Below are positions 29,649 to 38,665 of a DNA stretch of 64,000 nt, in pieces. This DNA comes from an uncultured Ruminococcus sp. (GTDB taxonomy: Bacteria > Bacillota > Clostridia > Oscillospirales > Acutalibacteraceae), in assembly GCA_902799245.1 (NCBI GenBank), contig CADBZY010000009.1:28080-92079 (forward strand). Reading direction: 5' to 3'. The position numbers and the translations under genes are program-made. Position 1 is the first letter of the stretch. Each line of letters opens with the position of its first letter. The notes under the pieces were generated by a model. The model was not told where the DNA came from. It did no database searches and saw only the letters and a program-made list of their open reading frames with translations.

Positions 29649-30686
29649 TCAGAACTGGACTTCAACATAATCTCCGAGGGCGTGGTTCACTTCAAGAATG
29701 AGCACAGGATCGCCGTTCACGTCGAGATAGGAGTTGCAGTTCGTCTTGCCGCTGACGGTGTATTTGCCGCCGGAATTTCTGATTTTTATCATGTTTTCTA
29801 CCGAAAGGGTATTCTTGATTGTTTCTTCGTTAAACTGACTGAAATAATCAATGATATTCTTTTTGGTGACACCGTCGGCACTTCTTGTGAGCGTCCATGT
29901 GTCGTTGGTGATGGCGTCCGCCGCCTTGTCCATATTCACCGATTCAGAGGGAATAACCGTGTTGCCCGTGGCGAGGTCAATTGTAATGGCATAAGCACAG
30001 GAATATCCGTGGGCAGCGCCGCTGTAAAGGCAGCTCTCGCGGAATACAATGCTGAGGGTATCCTTTGTTTTGTATTTTACCTCATAGGTGCCTTTGAATG
30101 TTTCGATAGCGGCATCCTTGAGCGCGCCGGTACAAAGTTTTTTGAAGTAATCGTTGTAGAAGCTCTGCATATCTTCGTCATAAAGACCGGTGATCTGCGG
30201 GTATTTGTATTTGAGCTTGCCGTCATCCGATGTGTAATTTTTGTATGTCACCTTATACTTGTTGTTCAGCTGAGGCGCGGGCTGTGTGGTGGTGGTAGTC
30301 GTGGCCTTAGTGGTGGTTGCCTTGGTAGTGGTTTTGGTTTCGGTCGGTTTGGCTGTCGTTGTTTTTTTGGTAGTGGATTCAGTGGTTGTGGTGGTGGTCT
30401 TTTTTGTTTTTGAAGGCGCGGTTGTAGTGGTGGTGGTTACGTCCTCGTAGTCTCCCGATTTCGTCTTATTCCCGTCATCGTCCTCTTCGTCGCTGTCGTC
30501 AAATTCGATGATATTTGGGCCGTCCTTTGCGCGCGTCGCCTGCGAGGTGCTGCGGGTTTTCCCGGTGTTCTTTTCTTTCTTCTCGTCGCTTCCACATGCC
30601 GCAAGACCCGAAAGCAGCGCGACAGATATAAGCAGCGCCAATGCTTTTTTTGAAAAGCTGTGTTTGGAAAATCTGATTTCTGACAT
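29649..30686 (-). CDS. DUF4163/DUF3298-like lipoprotein with Thr-rich linker
   Basis: The 345-residue protein has a lipoprotein signal with lipobox LAAC (Cys about residue 31). A charged then Thr/Lys-rich low-complexity linker (about 35-138) probably spans the wall. The C-terminal domain (about 140-345) has YPQITGL, FYNDYFKKL and a central YSGAAHGYSCAYAITIDLATG stretch, the style of DUF4163/DUF3298 domains found in PdaC and RsiV. RsiV-type domains bind lysozyme; the role here is not known. ATG 30686 follows AGGAGG (reading GGAGGAAAATGTC). It lies 22 bases after the metalloprotease gene, in the same orientation. Confidence 0.75.
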   Translation of the reverse strand: MSEIRFSKHSFSKKALALLISVALLSGLAACGSDEKKEKNTGKTRSTSQATRAKDGPNIIEFDDSDEEDDDGNKTKSGDYEDVTTTTTTAPSKTKKTTTTTTESTTKKTTTAKPTETKTTTKATTTKATTTTTTQPAPQLNNKYKVTYKNYTSDDGKLKYKYPQITGLYDEDMQSFYNDYFKKLCTGALKDAAIETFKGTYEVKYKTKDTLSIVFRESCLYSGAAHGYSCAYAITIDLATGNTVIPSESVNMDKAADAITNDTWTLTRSADGVTKKNIIDYFSQFNEETIKNTLSVENMIKIRNSGGKYTVSGKTNCNSYLDVNGDPVLILEVNHALGDYVEVQF

Positions 30687-30708
30687 GACATTTTCCTCCT
30701 GTTGTAAA

Positions 30709-31626
30709 TCAATTATCTGTTTTTGCCATATGTTCGCTTATGGCAAGACCCCATTTTTCCACCTCATCGCAGTGGTCTGTGATCCCTACGTAGTAGGCGT
30801 CGAGATCGGAAAAATCGTTGAAGATTTCTTTGGAGTCGCACACCGTGTACATAATATCGTTTGTATAAATGCTTTCTAAATGTTCGACGTATTCCGAGGG
30901 AATGAATTCGTTGGCATAATACAAATCATGCGCCCCGAAGCAATGCATCATCTCATGGGCGTAAGACGCCGGCTTTGTGAGAAAATAATCGTCAAACCGA
31001 ATATATATATTGCAGAATTCAATGTAGTAATCGGGAGAACAGGAATACCCTAAATACCACGGATTGACCTGATTGGTGTAATCCGTATTGAAGAAGAAGA
31101 AATAGATCACATTGTCGGCGGAATATGTGTTTCTGAGTGTTTCTGTGTCAACGTTCTTTTCTACCCATTCCTTCTGAACATTGTACATATCGCCGTATTC
31201 CGTGACAAGAGATTCCTCAAATGAGGCGGTGTAATACAGATCAGGATACAGCTCCCAGTCCCAGATAAACTCTGCGTCCGAGCCGTATCTGGCGGCCTGT
31301 TCGGTGAGATAAGCGGTGCTGATGCTCAGATTGTCGAGAGTGTCGTAGATCATCTCGTTGTCCTCTTGGGAGTTTGCGTTCCATGATGTTCCGGCGTCGT
31401 CGGTGAATATCGAAACGATGACGGTGCGTCCCCGAAGGGAACCCGCCGACCCCTGTCCGCCGTCATAGAAGGAAACGTATTGATTGTATGGTTCCGAGGA
31501 AGTGTCTGAATATGATATGACCGGATCCGGTTTGTGATAACCGGATTTAGAGGAATTTCCACAGCCTGTTACACTGATAACCGCTGCCATTCCGCAAAGC
31601 ATCAAAGCTCTTAAACAGTTCATCAT
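30709..31626 (-). CDS. Metzincin-like zinc metalloprotease lipoprotein
   Basis: The 305-residue protein has a lipoprotein signal (lipobox SVTGC, Cys near residue 22), a Ser/Tyr-rich linker and a domain with HEMMHCFGAHD: H224, E225, H228 and D234 fit HExxHxxGxxD, where the third metal ligand is Asp rather than His. A Met in DIMYT (about 30 residues later) could be the metzincin Met-turn. I know no exact named family. It is the first gene of a minus-strand set of three lipoproteins and likely cuts proteins at the surface. The start may be ATG 31626 or 31623; AGGAG is 18-20 bases upstream, rather far. Confidence 0.75.
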   Translation of the reverse strand: MMNCLRALMLCGMAAVISVTGCGNSSKSGYHKPDPVISYSDTSSEPYNQYVSFYDGGQGSAGSLRGRTVIVSIFTDDAGTSWNANSQEDNEMIYDTLDNLSISTAYLTEQAARYGSDAEFIWDWELYPDLYYTASFEESLVTEYGDMYNVQKEWVEKNVDTETLRNTYSADNVIYFFFFNTDYTNQVNPWYLGYSCSPDYYIEFCNIYIRFDDYFLTKPASYAHEMMHCFGAHDLYYANEFIPSEYVEHLESIYTNDIMYTVCDSKEIFNDFSDLDAYYVGITDHCDEVEKWGLAISEHMAKTDN

Positions 31627-31809
31627 TTTTTTGATATGGATCGACTCCTGACTGATTCATATTCGGCTTCAATGATATTTTATAACAAAACTCTCCTAAA
31701 GTAAATATTAATTAAAGCATTGTAATCCCGCAATCAAAAAATGTAAATATTTTTTAAACGTTCGGTTAATATTATAAAAATTATGTAATGACATCGTTAC
31801 ACCGTTACA

Positions 31810-32406
31810 TTATTTGCGGAAGTAATCGTAGAATTCCTCCGGCGTCATACAGTCGTTGATGACGCCCAGCAATGCTTTGGCGGTCATTTTTTCGGGAAGT
31901 CCGAGGTGCCTGAGAAGCCTCGCCCTTTCCGTCGCGCTGTTTTCTCCGCCGGAAAGCCCGCAGCGGTAAAAATCCGCCTGCGTGATGGTTTGCCTTTCCT
32001 TATCGGACGGCTGAATCGTCGGGGATTCTTCGCACGTCACACCTGCCCTTTGAAGCGCTGCCAGCAGCGCCTCGGTAGACATTCCTTCCACGCCCAATTT
32101 GCCTTCCTTGGAAGGGAACGCCTTGCGGCGTTCCTTGCCGAAAACGTCGGGAATATAGGCGTGCCTGATGCGTTCCGGCGGAATGCAGGAGCGCAGGTGG
32201 TTGCGTATGACAAAGCCCGCTGAATCGCTGTCGGTGATCACCAGCAGACCGCGCGTTTCCGCAAGCCGCCGCAGCAGGTTCATTTTTTCTTTGTCCTTGA
32301 ATATCCCGAAGCCGTCGGTGGTGATGATAAGCGCGTCAATCAGGGAGGATAGTCTGATTTTGTCGTACTTGCCTTCCACGATGACCGCTTCTTTGATTTT
32401 TATCAT
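31810..32406 (-). CDS. rnmV: RNase M5-like TOPRIM protein with DUF4093 C-terminus
   Basis: The start at ATG 32406 overlaps the holA stop by four bases (ATGA); the frame upstream of it is only a holA shadow. The 198-residue product has a TOPRIM domain: KEAVIVEGKYDKIRLSS with the catalytic Glu and TDSDSAG with the metal-binding Asp pair (about residues 52-58). A C-terminal DUF4093-type segment (about 130-198) ends TPEEFYDYFRK. RNase M5 matures 5S rRNA in low-GC Gram-positives. Usually the gene lies beside ksgA; here it is coupled to holA. Gene symbol by family resemblance. Confidence 0.8.
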   Translation of the reverse strand: MIKIKEAVIVEGKYDKIRLSSLIDALIITTDGFGIFKDKEKMNLLRRLAETRGLLVITDSDSAGFVIRNHLRSCIPPERIRHAYIPDVFGKERRKAFPSKEGKLGVEGMSTEALLAALQRAGVTCEESPTIQPSDKERQTITQADFYRCGLSGGENSATERARLLRHLGLPEKMTAKALLGVINDCMTPEEFYDYFRK

Positions 32407-33470
32407 CTTGCCGCATCCGCTGCCGCGAACATTTCGGCAAGCAGCTTTTCCATAAGTATTTTGCCGTCCACGCGGCTGCTTTTCAGTGCCGCGTCGGTGC
32501 GGCAGAGCATGGAGCACCAGTTCCTGAGCAGCGAAACAGAATACCTGCGGCAGTCGCGGAAGGAAAAGCTCAGCCGCTTCTCCTTGCCCTTGTATTCCTC
32601 GCCGAACAGCGCCGCCATGTCGTCCGCGTTTTTTCTTTCGCCAGAAGCGAGCTTGGCGCGGTAGAGGTCGATAAAAGCGCCGGACATGATGGCCAGCACC
32701 GCAACCGGCTCGGTGCGCTCGTCAAACAGCTCTTCCAATATGCGGTAAGCGTCCCCGCGTTTGCCGGAAATGACGTTGGAAGCCAGCATGTACGCCTTCA
32801 CATCGACGCTTTGTGTGGTGTTGGCGTCGATGGCGGCGCGGGTGATTTTGCCCTCGCCCTGCGCGCTGCATAAAGAATGCAGCTTGGCAAGTTCGCTGAG
32901 CAGGTTGGTGATGTCGCTGCCGCAGCGTTCCACCATGTAGGCCGCGTCGGCTCGGCTGATTTTCGCGCCGGTATTACCTGCTTCGGTCAGCAGAATGTCC
33001 GTTATTTCGGCGGCTGTTGGCGTTTTGCAGTTGATCACCGTACCCGCTTTTTTGATGAGACTGCGCATGGCGCCCTGTTTGTCGCCGCTCTTGGCGCTTG
33101 CTTTTACCGATACGTTGAAGAAGATCAGGACGCAGCTTTCGTTGCTTCCCACGGAGCCGAGGAAGGACTCCAGTTTGCGGTACTGTTCCGCGCTGATGGC
33201 TGCCGCGTCCATGTCCTTGACAACCACCATGCGGCGCTCCGCCATCATCGGCAGCGTTTCTGCAGCGGCGGCAATTTCATCCACTGTGCAGTCAGAGCCG
33301 TCGAATTCCGTGTAATTGAATTCCGGCAGCACGTCCGGCATGTATTTCCCTTTCAGCATTTCCAGGCTGCTGCGCCGCAGATAACCGTCGTCGCCGGCAA
33401 TCAGGTAGACCGGCGACGGCTTGCCGGTAGCGATATGCCCGCCTAACGCGCTGTAATTGATCTCCGCCAT
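32403..33470 (-). CDS. holA: DNA polymerase III subunit delta
   Basis: The 355-residue protein is the clamp-loader delta subunit, which opens the sliding clamp. The N-terminal part starts with VYLIAGDDGYLRRSSLEMLK and TLPMMAERRMVVVKDMD, the usual delta pattern (inactive AAA+ fold). Later segments include YMVERCGSDITNLLSELAKL (about 183-202) and VDVKAYMLASNVISGKRGDA (about 222-241), typical for the family's domain II/III. It has a consensus promoter on the minus strand and is coupled to the RNase M5-like gene. Confidence 0.95.
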   Translation of the reverse strand: MAEINYSALGGHIATGKPSPVYLIAGDDGYLRRSSLEMLKGKYMPDVLPEFNYTEFDGSDCTVDEIAAAAETLPMMAERRMVVVKDMDAAAISAEQYRKLESFLGSVGSNESCVLIFFNVSVKASAKSGDKQGAMRSLIKKAGTVINCKTPTAAEITDILLTEAGNTGAKISRADAAYMVERCGSDITNLLSELAKLHSLCSAQGEGKITRAAIDANTTQSVDVKAYMLASNVISGKRGDAYRILEELFDERTEPVAVLAIMSGAFIDLYRAKLASGERKNADDMAALFGEEYKGKEKRLSFSFRDCRRYSVSLLRNWCSMLCRTDAALKSSRVDGKILMEKLLAEMFAAADAAR

Positions 33471-33503
33471 TGTTTCAGACCTTTCGATTTTTGGTATACA
33501 CTA

Positions 33504-33532
33504 AGTATAAATTTCTATTTTAGGGTTGTCAA
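33504..33532 (-). promoter_or_regulatory. Promoter of holA operon
   Basis: On the minus strand TTGACA (33532-33527), 17 bases, TATACT (33509-33504), 34 bases before the holA start. Confidence 0.8.
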
Positions 33533-33668
33533 GGGATGACGCATATTTTCTTGGATGCGTCACGCAATTGTGCTATCTTACCGCAATTGCAAGAATGATA
33601 AATTCACTTGACTGACCTGTTAACGGTACTGTTTTCGGTACATTTAACCGCAGATAATGTTGTTTTAA

Positions 33669-33697
33669 TTGACATCTTATTCACTTTTTGGTATAAT
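33669..33697 (+). promoter_or_regulatory. Consensus promoter of sbcDC
   Basis: TTGACA (33669-33674), 17 bases, TATAAT (33692-33697); both hexamers match consensus. It is divergent from the holA promoter. Confidence 0.85.
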
Positions 33698-33747
33698 AAA
33701 GCATAGAACAACCTTCATTAAGTAAACCAAAAGAGAGGTTCAGCACT

Positions 33748-34998
33748 ATGAAATATCTGCATGTTTCCGATCTCCATTTCGGCAAAGTGATACACGGCGT
33801 ATCCATGCTGGAAAACGGAGATCAGCCCCACTGGGCAGACAGATTCCTTGCACTGGCGGAGGAAGTCAGACCCGACGCCGTGGTGATAGCCGGAGACGTT
33901 TACGACCGCAGTTCGCCCTCCGGTGAAGCGGTCACGCTGATGAGCCGTATGCTTGTGGGGCTGGAATCGCTGGGGATCGCCGTGCTGCTGGTTGCCGGCA
34001 ATCATGATTCAGGGCCGCGTCTGGCATTTGCAAGCGAGATACTCGCGCGGCAGAACATACATATTGCGGGACGTGTCAAACGGAAGATGGAACGCGTCAT
34101 GCTGCGTGACGGATTCGGCGAGGTGCATTTCTGGCTGATGCCCTATGTATTCCCGGCGGCGGTCGCGCAGGTGCTTGGCGATGAAGAAATACGCGATTAT
34201 GACACCGCTGTGCGCAGGCTTATCGCGGAGCAGGAGATCGACACTTCCGTGAGGAATGTCATTATTGCCCACCAGAATGTCACCGTCAACGGCAAGGAAA
34301 TGGAACGCGGCGGTTCGGAAAGCGCCGTGGGCGGTGTGGGACAGGTGGGACATTCCGCCTTTGACGGCTTCGATTACGTCGCGCTGGGGCACATTCACGC
34401 GGCTTACAAGGTGGGGCGTGAAGCCGTCCGTTACGCGGGTTCGCCGCTCTGCTATCATTTCGATGAAACCCTCCGTCCGGCAAAAGGCCCGATTCTGGTG
34501 GAAATGGGAGAGAAGGGCAGCGATCTGCGCATGGAAACGCTGCATATAGAGCCGCTTCACCCCATGCGCATCATGAAGGGCGAAGCCGGCGCACTGTATG
34601 AGCAGGAGCTGGCGCGAGGAACAAGGGGAGAATACCTGAAACTGATCATCACAGACAAGCCCATGACGCCCGAAATTTCCGACAGATTCCAGGCACTTGC
34701 CGAGAGCCGGGGCAGCGTGCTGATGGAACGGGTGTCTGAATTCCGGCACATCTCCGCTGAAACGGAAACACCTGACGGCGTGGTCGTCAGAGAAAAATCA
34801 CTGGAAGAACTGTTTGCGGATTTCTATCAGCAGCGCGTCGGAGAAGAACCGGACGATAAAGATTTCCGGCTGCTTCACTACGCCGGTGAGCTGCTGAGAA
34901 ACACCCCCTTCGAGGGCAGCAAGGCGGATGTTGCGGACGAAAAGCTCAAAAACCAGCTGCTGACATTTCTCATGAAACAGGAGGAAAGCAAACAATGA
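33748..34998 (+). CDS. sbcD: Exonuclease SbcCD, nuclease subunit D
   Basis: The 416-residue protein is the Mre11-like nuclease that processes hairpins and DNA ends. The metallophosphoesterase motifs are present: VSDLHFGK (about 7-14), IAGDVYDR (about 48-55), VAGNHDSGPRL (about 81-91), IIAHQNV (about 171) and LGHIHAAY (about 213-220). ATG 33748 follows GAGAGG. Its stop overlaps the sbcC start by four bases (ATGA), so the two subunits are translationally coupled. Confidence 0.96.
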   Translation: MKYLHVSDLHFGKVIHGVSMLENGDQPHWADRFLALAEEVRPDAVVIAGDVYDRSSPSGEAVTLMSRMLVGLESLGIAVLLVAGNHDSGPRLAFASEILARQNIHIAGRVKRKMERVMLRDGFGEVHFWLMPYVFPAAVAQVLGDEEIRDYDTAVRRLIAEQEIDTSVRNVIIAHQNVTVNGKEMERGGSESAVGGVGQVGHSAFDGFDYVALGHIHAAYKVGREAVRYAGSPLCYHFDETLRPAKGPILVEMGEKGSDLRMETLHIEPLHPMRIMKGEAGALYEQELARGTRGEYLKLIITDKPMTPEISDRFQALAESRGSVLMERVSEFRHISAETETPDGVVVREKSLEELFADFYQQRVGEEPDDKDFRLLHYAGELLRNTPFEGSKADVADEKLKNQLLTFLMKQEESKQ

Positions 34999-37900
34999 GA
35001 CCTGTAAAATTGACTATGAAGGCGTTCGGCTCCTTCGCCCGGGAGACGGTTGTGGATTTTGACAAGCTGGGCGGCGGACTGTATCTGATTGTGGGAAAAA
35101 CCGGCGCGGGCAAGACGACCATTTTCGACGCGATTTCGTTTGCGCTTTTCGGCGAGCCGAGCGGTTCCGAGAGAGACGCCAAAATGTTCCATTCCGACTT
35201 TGTGCCTTTGTCAGAGGATACCGTTGTCAAACTGAGCTTTGTTCACAATGGGAGACAATATCTGGTTGAAAGAAACATTCATTTCAAAAAGAACCGGGAA
35301 ACCGGTAAGTATAAATTCGATAAGATAGATGTCGTACTTACCGGCGAGGGAATGGCTCCAGTCGAAGGTGCTAACAAGGTAAAAGATAAATCCGAAGAGA
35401 TTCTCGGTATGAACGGCGACCAGTTCCGCCGGATTGTCATGCTTGCGCAGGGCGAATTCCGCGAATTCATGAAATCTGACAGTGAGGCAAAAAACAGAAT
35501 ACTCGGCAAGCTGTTTGACAGCACGGAATTTGTGCGTTATCAGAGCCTTCTCAAAGCCGCGCGCGACGATCTGAACGGCAGGGTCAGGCAGCAGAGTGAC
35601 AGTATCAACAACGCAATGAAGCACTTTACCCTGCCGGACGGCGAGGAAGAATCCGATTATCTTCCCGGCAATCCACATCTGGAGGAAAATCTGCGCGGTC
35701 TTGCGGCGCGTGAGCAGGAAAAGCTGACAGAGCTTCAGACGGCCTGTGAGCAATGGAACAAGGCGGTAGGCGAACTGAACACACGCAAGGGCGCGGCGGA
35801 GACAAACAATTCCCTGTTTGACGAACTGAGCCGCAAACGGGAGCATCTTGCGGCGCTTGACACGCGGAAAGAAACGGTTGCGGAGAACCGGAGGATGTAT
35901 GAATCCGCTGAAAAGGCGCAGCACGGTGTCAAACCGTTGGACGACGCTTTTACAAATGCGCGGAAGGATTATGATGATACCGTGAAGAAACTGAGTGAGC
36001 GCAAAGCGTTATCAGCGGTTCAGCGGGAAGAGGTTCGCAAGGCGGAAGAACAGGTGCAGGCGGATGCTCCTTTGACAAAGGAGAAGGAGGACTTGACGGC
36101 AAAAGCAAAAGTCCTTTCGGATTCGCTGCCGGGTTATAAAGTGCTTACTCAAAAGGAGGCTGCTATCAAAGCACAGCAAACGTCGCTTGCGTCGCAAAAG
36201 CGTCAGCTTGATAGACTGTCGGAACAAAAGAGCGCGTCGGAAACGCAGCTTGCGGCGATGGAGAAGGAGCTTGCAGGACTGCAAGGCTGTGAGCGCGAGG
36301 AGGAAAGACTTACCATCCAGGGTCAGACCGCGCGAAAAAACTATGACGCCATCGCTCCGGAAAACAAGAAGAGTGTTTCGGTGGAAGTCAAGTCGGTTTT
36401 GCAGGAAGAAGCTGCGCTTGCGGAGGATGAAAAAACACTCGCAGGCTTTGCAAGTGCCGTACTTGCCGCCGAGAACCTTTACCACGATCAATACCAGAAA
36501 TTCATAAGCGGACAGGCGGGGCTCATGGCGCGGAAAATGGAGCAGGAGCTTGCCGAAAAAGGCGAAACGTTCTGCCCTGTCTGCCACACACATTTTTGCC
36601 GCAATGACGGGCATCATTTCACAGAACTGTCGGTGGAAATCCCCTCACAGGCGGAAGTGGACAAAGCGAAGCAGGACTGGGAATCGGCGGAAAAAAAGTA
36701 CCAGGACAAAAAGACATGGATTGACGGAAAACGCATTCAGCTGCAAGAAAGAAAAGGCGGCATTGTCAGGGAAATGGGGGAACTGGGGTACGATTCCGTT
36801 GACTGGAACACATTGGTCTCTCCGGGTTATCTTGCTTATATCTGTGAAGAACGCAAACGAGAACTGAACGAAGTGATTATTGAATACAAAGCGGCAAAGG
36901 CAAAGGTTGCCAGAAAGACAGAGCTTGACACAGAGAAAAAGAACACAAGCGACGGGCTGACCGAGCTTGCCAAGCAATATGAAGAGAAGGACAAAGAAAG
37001 GCAGCAAACCGAGCTTGCGATTATCAGAATGCAGGGAGAAGCCGAACAGATCAAAAAACAGCTTTCCTGCGAAAGCGAGGCGGAAGCCACTCATGACCTT
37101 GCCGATCTGAATAACCGGATCAGTGCATTGCAGTCGATTCTCAGCGCGCACGAAGAGACGCTTAGAAACGCCCGAGACACAGCCAATCGCACCGAAGGCG
37201 CTGTGAAACAGCTGGAAGATTCTCTCCCCGGCAAAAAGGAAGCCCAGCAAAAGGCGCAGCACGATCTTTCGGATTCTGTCAGGGGAAACGGGTTCGGATC
37301 CTATGATGATTACCGCGGCGCTCTCGGATGGATTGTCGGCAACGCCGAAAACTGGCTGAGAGCAAAGAAAATGGAGATCGATTCCTATCACAACGATGTG
37401 AGGAATACAAGGGAGCGTATCAGTGACCTGGAACAGCAGACGGAGGGCAAGGAAATCATTGACCTTGCCAAGCTGAACAGTGAGTTGAATGACGCGCAAT
37501 CGAAGCAGGCGGAAACGGAACATGCCAAAACCGTACAGTACAATCTGCTGAGCAGTCATCAGGGCGTGCTGGCTATTGTGGAAAACGCCAACAAAAAGCT
37601 CGCCGGACTGGAAGGCGCGTTCAGGCGTATGGACCGCCTTGCCAATCTTGCGGGAGGCGTCTCCGGAGAAGGCGGCAAGCTGAGCTTTGAGCGATACGTG
37701 ATGGGCGCCATCTTCCACGAGGTGCTTGTAATGGCCAATCGCAGGCTCAACATCATGACCGGCGGCAGATTCGAGCTGATTCATAAAATCGAAGCGGACC
37801 GCAAATCCTCCGCGGCAGGTCTGGAAATGGAAGTGCTTGATATTTCCACCGGCAAGCAGCGGCCTTCCGCGAGTATTTCGGGCGGCGAAGGCTTCATGGT

Positions 37901-38168
37901 GTCGCTCGCGCTGGCACTGGGTCTGTCCGACGTGGTGCAGAGCCATGCGGGCGGAAAGAAGCTGGACACGCTGTTCATCGACGAAGGCTTCGGTACGCTC
38001 GACGACGGCAAGCTGGACAACGTCATTCAGGTGCTCCAGCAGCTCACGGAGGGCAACCGTCTGGTGGGCATCATCTCCCATGTCGACAAGTTAGAGGAGA
38101 GCATTCCCCAGAAGCTCCGCGTATCAAGCGGCGAGCACGGCAGCACCGTTTCCATGGAGCTGTCCTGA
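34995..38168 (+). CDS. sbcC: Exonuclease SbcCD, ATPase subunit C
   Basis: The 1057-residue SMC-like protein pairs with SbcD. Walker A is VGKTGAGKTTIFDAI (about residues 33-47). Two long coiled-coil arms flank the zinc hook CPVC at about 527-530. The ABC signature is SISGGEGFMVSLALALG (about 958-974) and Walker B is LFIDEGFGTLD (about 992-1002). The length is normal for Firmicute SbcC. A bidirectional terminator follows 47 bases after the stop. Confidence 0.96.
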   Translation: MRPVKLTMKAFGSFARETVVDFDKLGGGLYLIVGKTGAGKTTIFDAISFALFGEPSGSERDAKMFHSDFVPLSEDTVVKLSFVHNGRQYLVERNIHFKKNRETGKYKFDKIDVVLTGEGMAPVEGANKVKDKSEEILGMNGDQFRRIVMLAQGEFREFMKSDSEAKNRILGKLFDSTEFVRYQSLLKAARDDLNGRVRQQSDSINNAMKHFTLPDGEEESDYLPGNPHLEENLRGLAAREQEKLTELQTACEQWNKAVGELNTRKGAAETNNSLFDELSRKREHLAALDTRKETVAENRRMYESAEKAQHGVKPLDDAFTNARKDYDDTVKKLSERKALSAVQREEVRKAEEQVQADAPLTKEKEDLTAKAKVLSDSLPGYKVLTQKEAAIKAQQTSLASQKRQLDRLSEQKSASETQLAAMEKELAGLQGCEREEERLTIQGQTARKNYDAIAPENKKSVSVEVKSVLQEEAALAEDEKTLAGFASAVLAAENLYHDQYQKFISGQAGLMARKMEQELAEKGETFCPVCHTHFCRNDGHHFTELSVEIPSQAEVDKAKQDWESAEKKYQDKKTWIDGKRIQLQERKGGIVREMGELGYDSVDWNTLVSPGYLAYICEERKRELNEVIIEYKAAKAKVARKTELDTEKKNTSDGLTELAKQYEEKDKERQQTELAIIRMQGEAEQIKKQLSCESEAEATHDLADLNNRISALQSILSAHEETLRNARDTANRTEGAVKQLEDSLPGKKEAQQKAQHDLSDSVRGNGFGSYDDYRGALGWIVGNAENWLRAKKMEIDSYHNDVRNTRERISDLEQQTEGKEIIDLAKLNSELNDAQSKQAETEHAKTVQYNLLSSHQGVLAIVENANKKLAGLEGAFRRMDRLANLAGGVSGEGGKLSFERYVMGAIFHEVLVMANRRLNIMTGGRFELIHKIEADRKSSAAGLEMEVLDISTGKQRPSASISGGEGFMVSLALALGLSDVVQSHAGGKKLDTLFIDEGFGTLDDGKLDNVIQVLQQLTEGNRLVGIISHVDKLEESIPQKLRVSSGEHGSTVSMELS

Positions 38169-38213
38169 CGAGCGGTACGATTGTGCTTAAGAATAATTCT
38201 TTATAATCAATGT

Positions 38214-38254
38214 AAAAAAGCCTCCCGAATCGAATTTATGTCGGGAGGCTTTTT
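38214..38254. terminator. Bidirectional terminator after sbcC
   Basis: AAAAAGCCTCCCGA pairs with TCGGGAGGCTTTTT (38215-38228 and 38241-38254). Its flanking A and T tracts let it serve the convergent DUF4363 gene too. Confidence 0.9.
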
Positions 38255-38263
38255 GCGTGACGC

Positions 38264-38665
38264 TTACAAAATATTGGCTATAGTGGGAAGCTCTGTTTTT
38301 CTCAGATGATCGAGAGCGTCGTCTGTTTCGTGAAGCGTGAGGTAAAGCTCATCGTATTGGCCGCTGTCGTACAGCGGACGAAGTTTTTTCACCGCTGACG
38401 ATACGCGTTCCAGCTCGTCGTGACGGGAATAGGTTGACACGATCGGCTCGTATTTCATCCAGCCGTCGGATAATTCGGTGATTTTTGCATCGAGCAATGC
38501 AAGGTTGTTTTTGTCCGGCTTTCCGCCGTCGGTCATGGAGATGGCTTCTTCGGTGATCTGCGACATTCTGCGGCTGACGTTGACGGTATTCAGCAGAGCC
38601 GATGTGCAGAACGTCAACAGCAAAAAGAATAAAATCACCGTAATGATTTCGCGGTTCAGTTTCAT
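38264..38665 (-). CDS. DUF4363 family membrane-anchored protein
   Basis: The 133-residue protein has one N-terminal membrane helix (about 7-27) and a helical outer domain of about 100 residues with heptad-like Leu spacing, as in DUF4363. Its ATG overlaps the DUF421 stop by four bases. DUF421-DUF4363 pairs recur in Clostridia; the role is unknown, possibly linked to the envelope or spores. Confidence 0.85.
   Translation of the reverse strand: MKLNREIITVILFFLLLTFCTSALLNTVNVSRRMSQITEEAISMTDGGKPDKNNLALLDAKITELSDGWMKYEPIVSTYSRHDELERVSSAVKKLRPLYDSGQYDELYLTLHETDDALDHLRKTELPTIANIL

Noticed and set aside
29682..30413. Plus-strand frame with Gly/Phe-rich product
   Set aside because: It is the complement of the Thr-linker and DUF4163 codons; the Gly-rich pattern comes from ACC/ACA repeats read backwards.
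36645..38081. Long minus-strand open frame across sbcC (478 codons)
   Set aside because: It is antisense to a clear SbcC with all ATPase motifs; the translation has no recognisable domain and no ribosome site.
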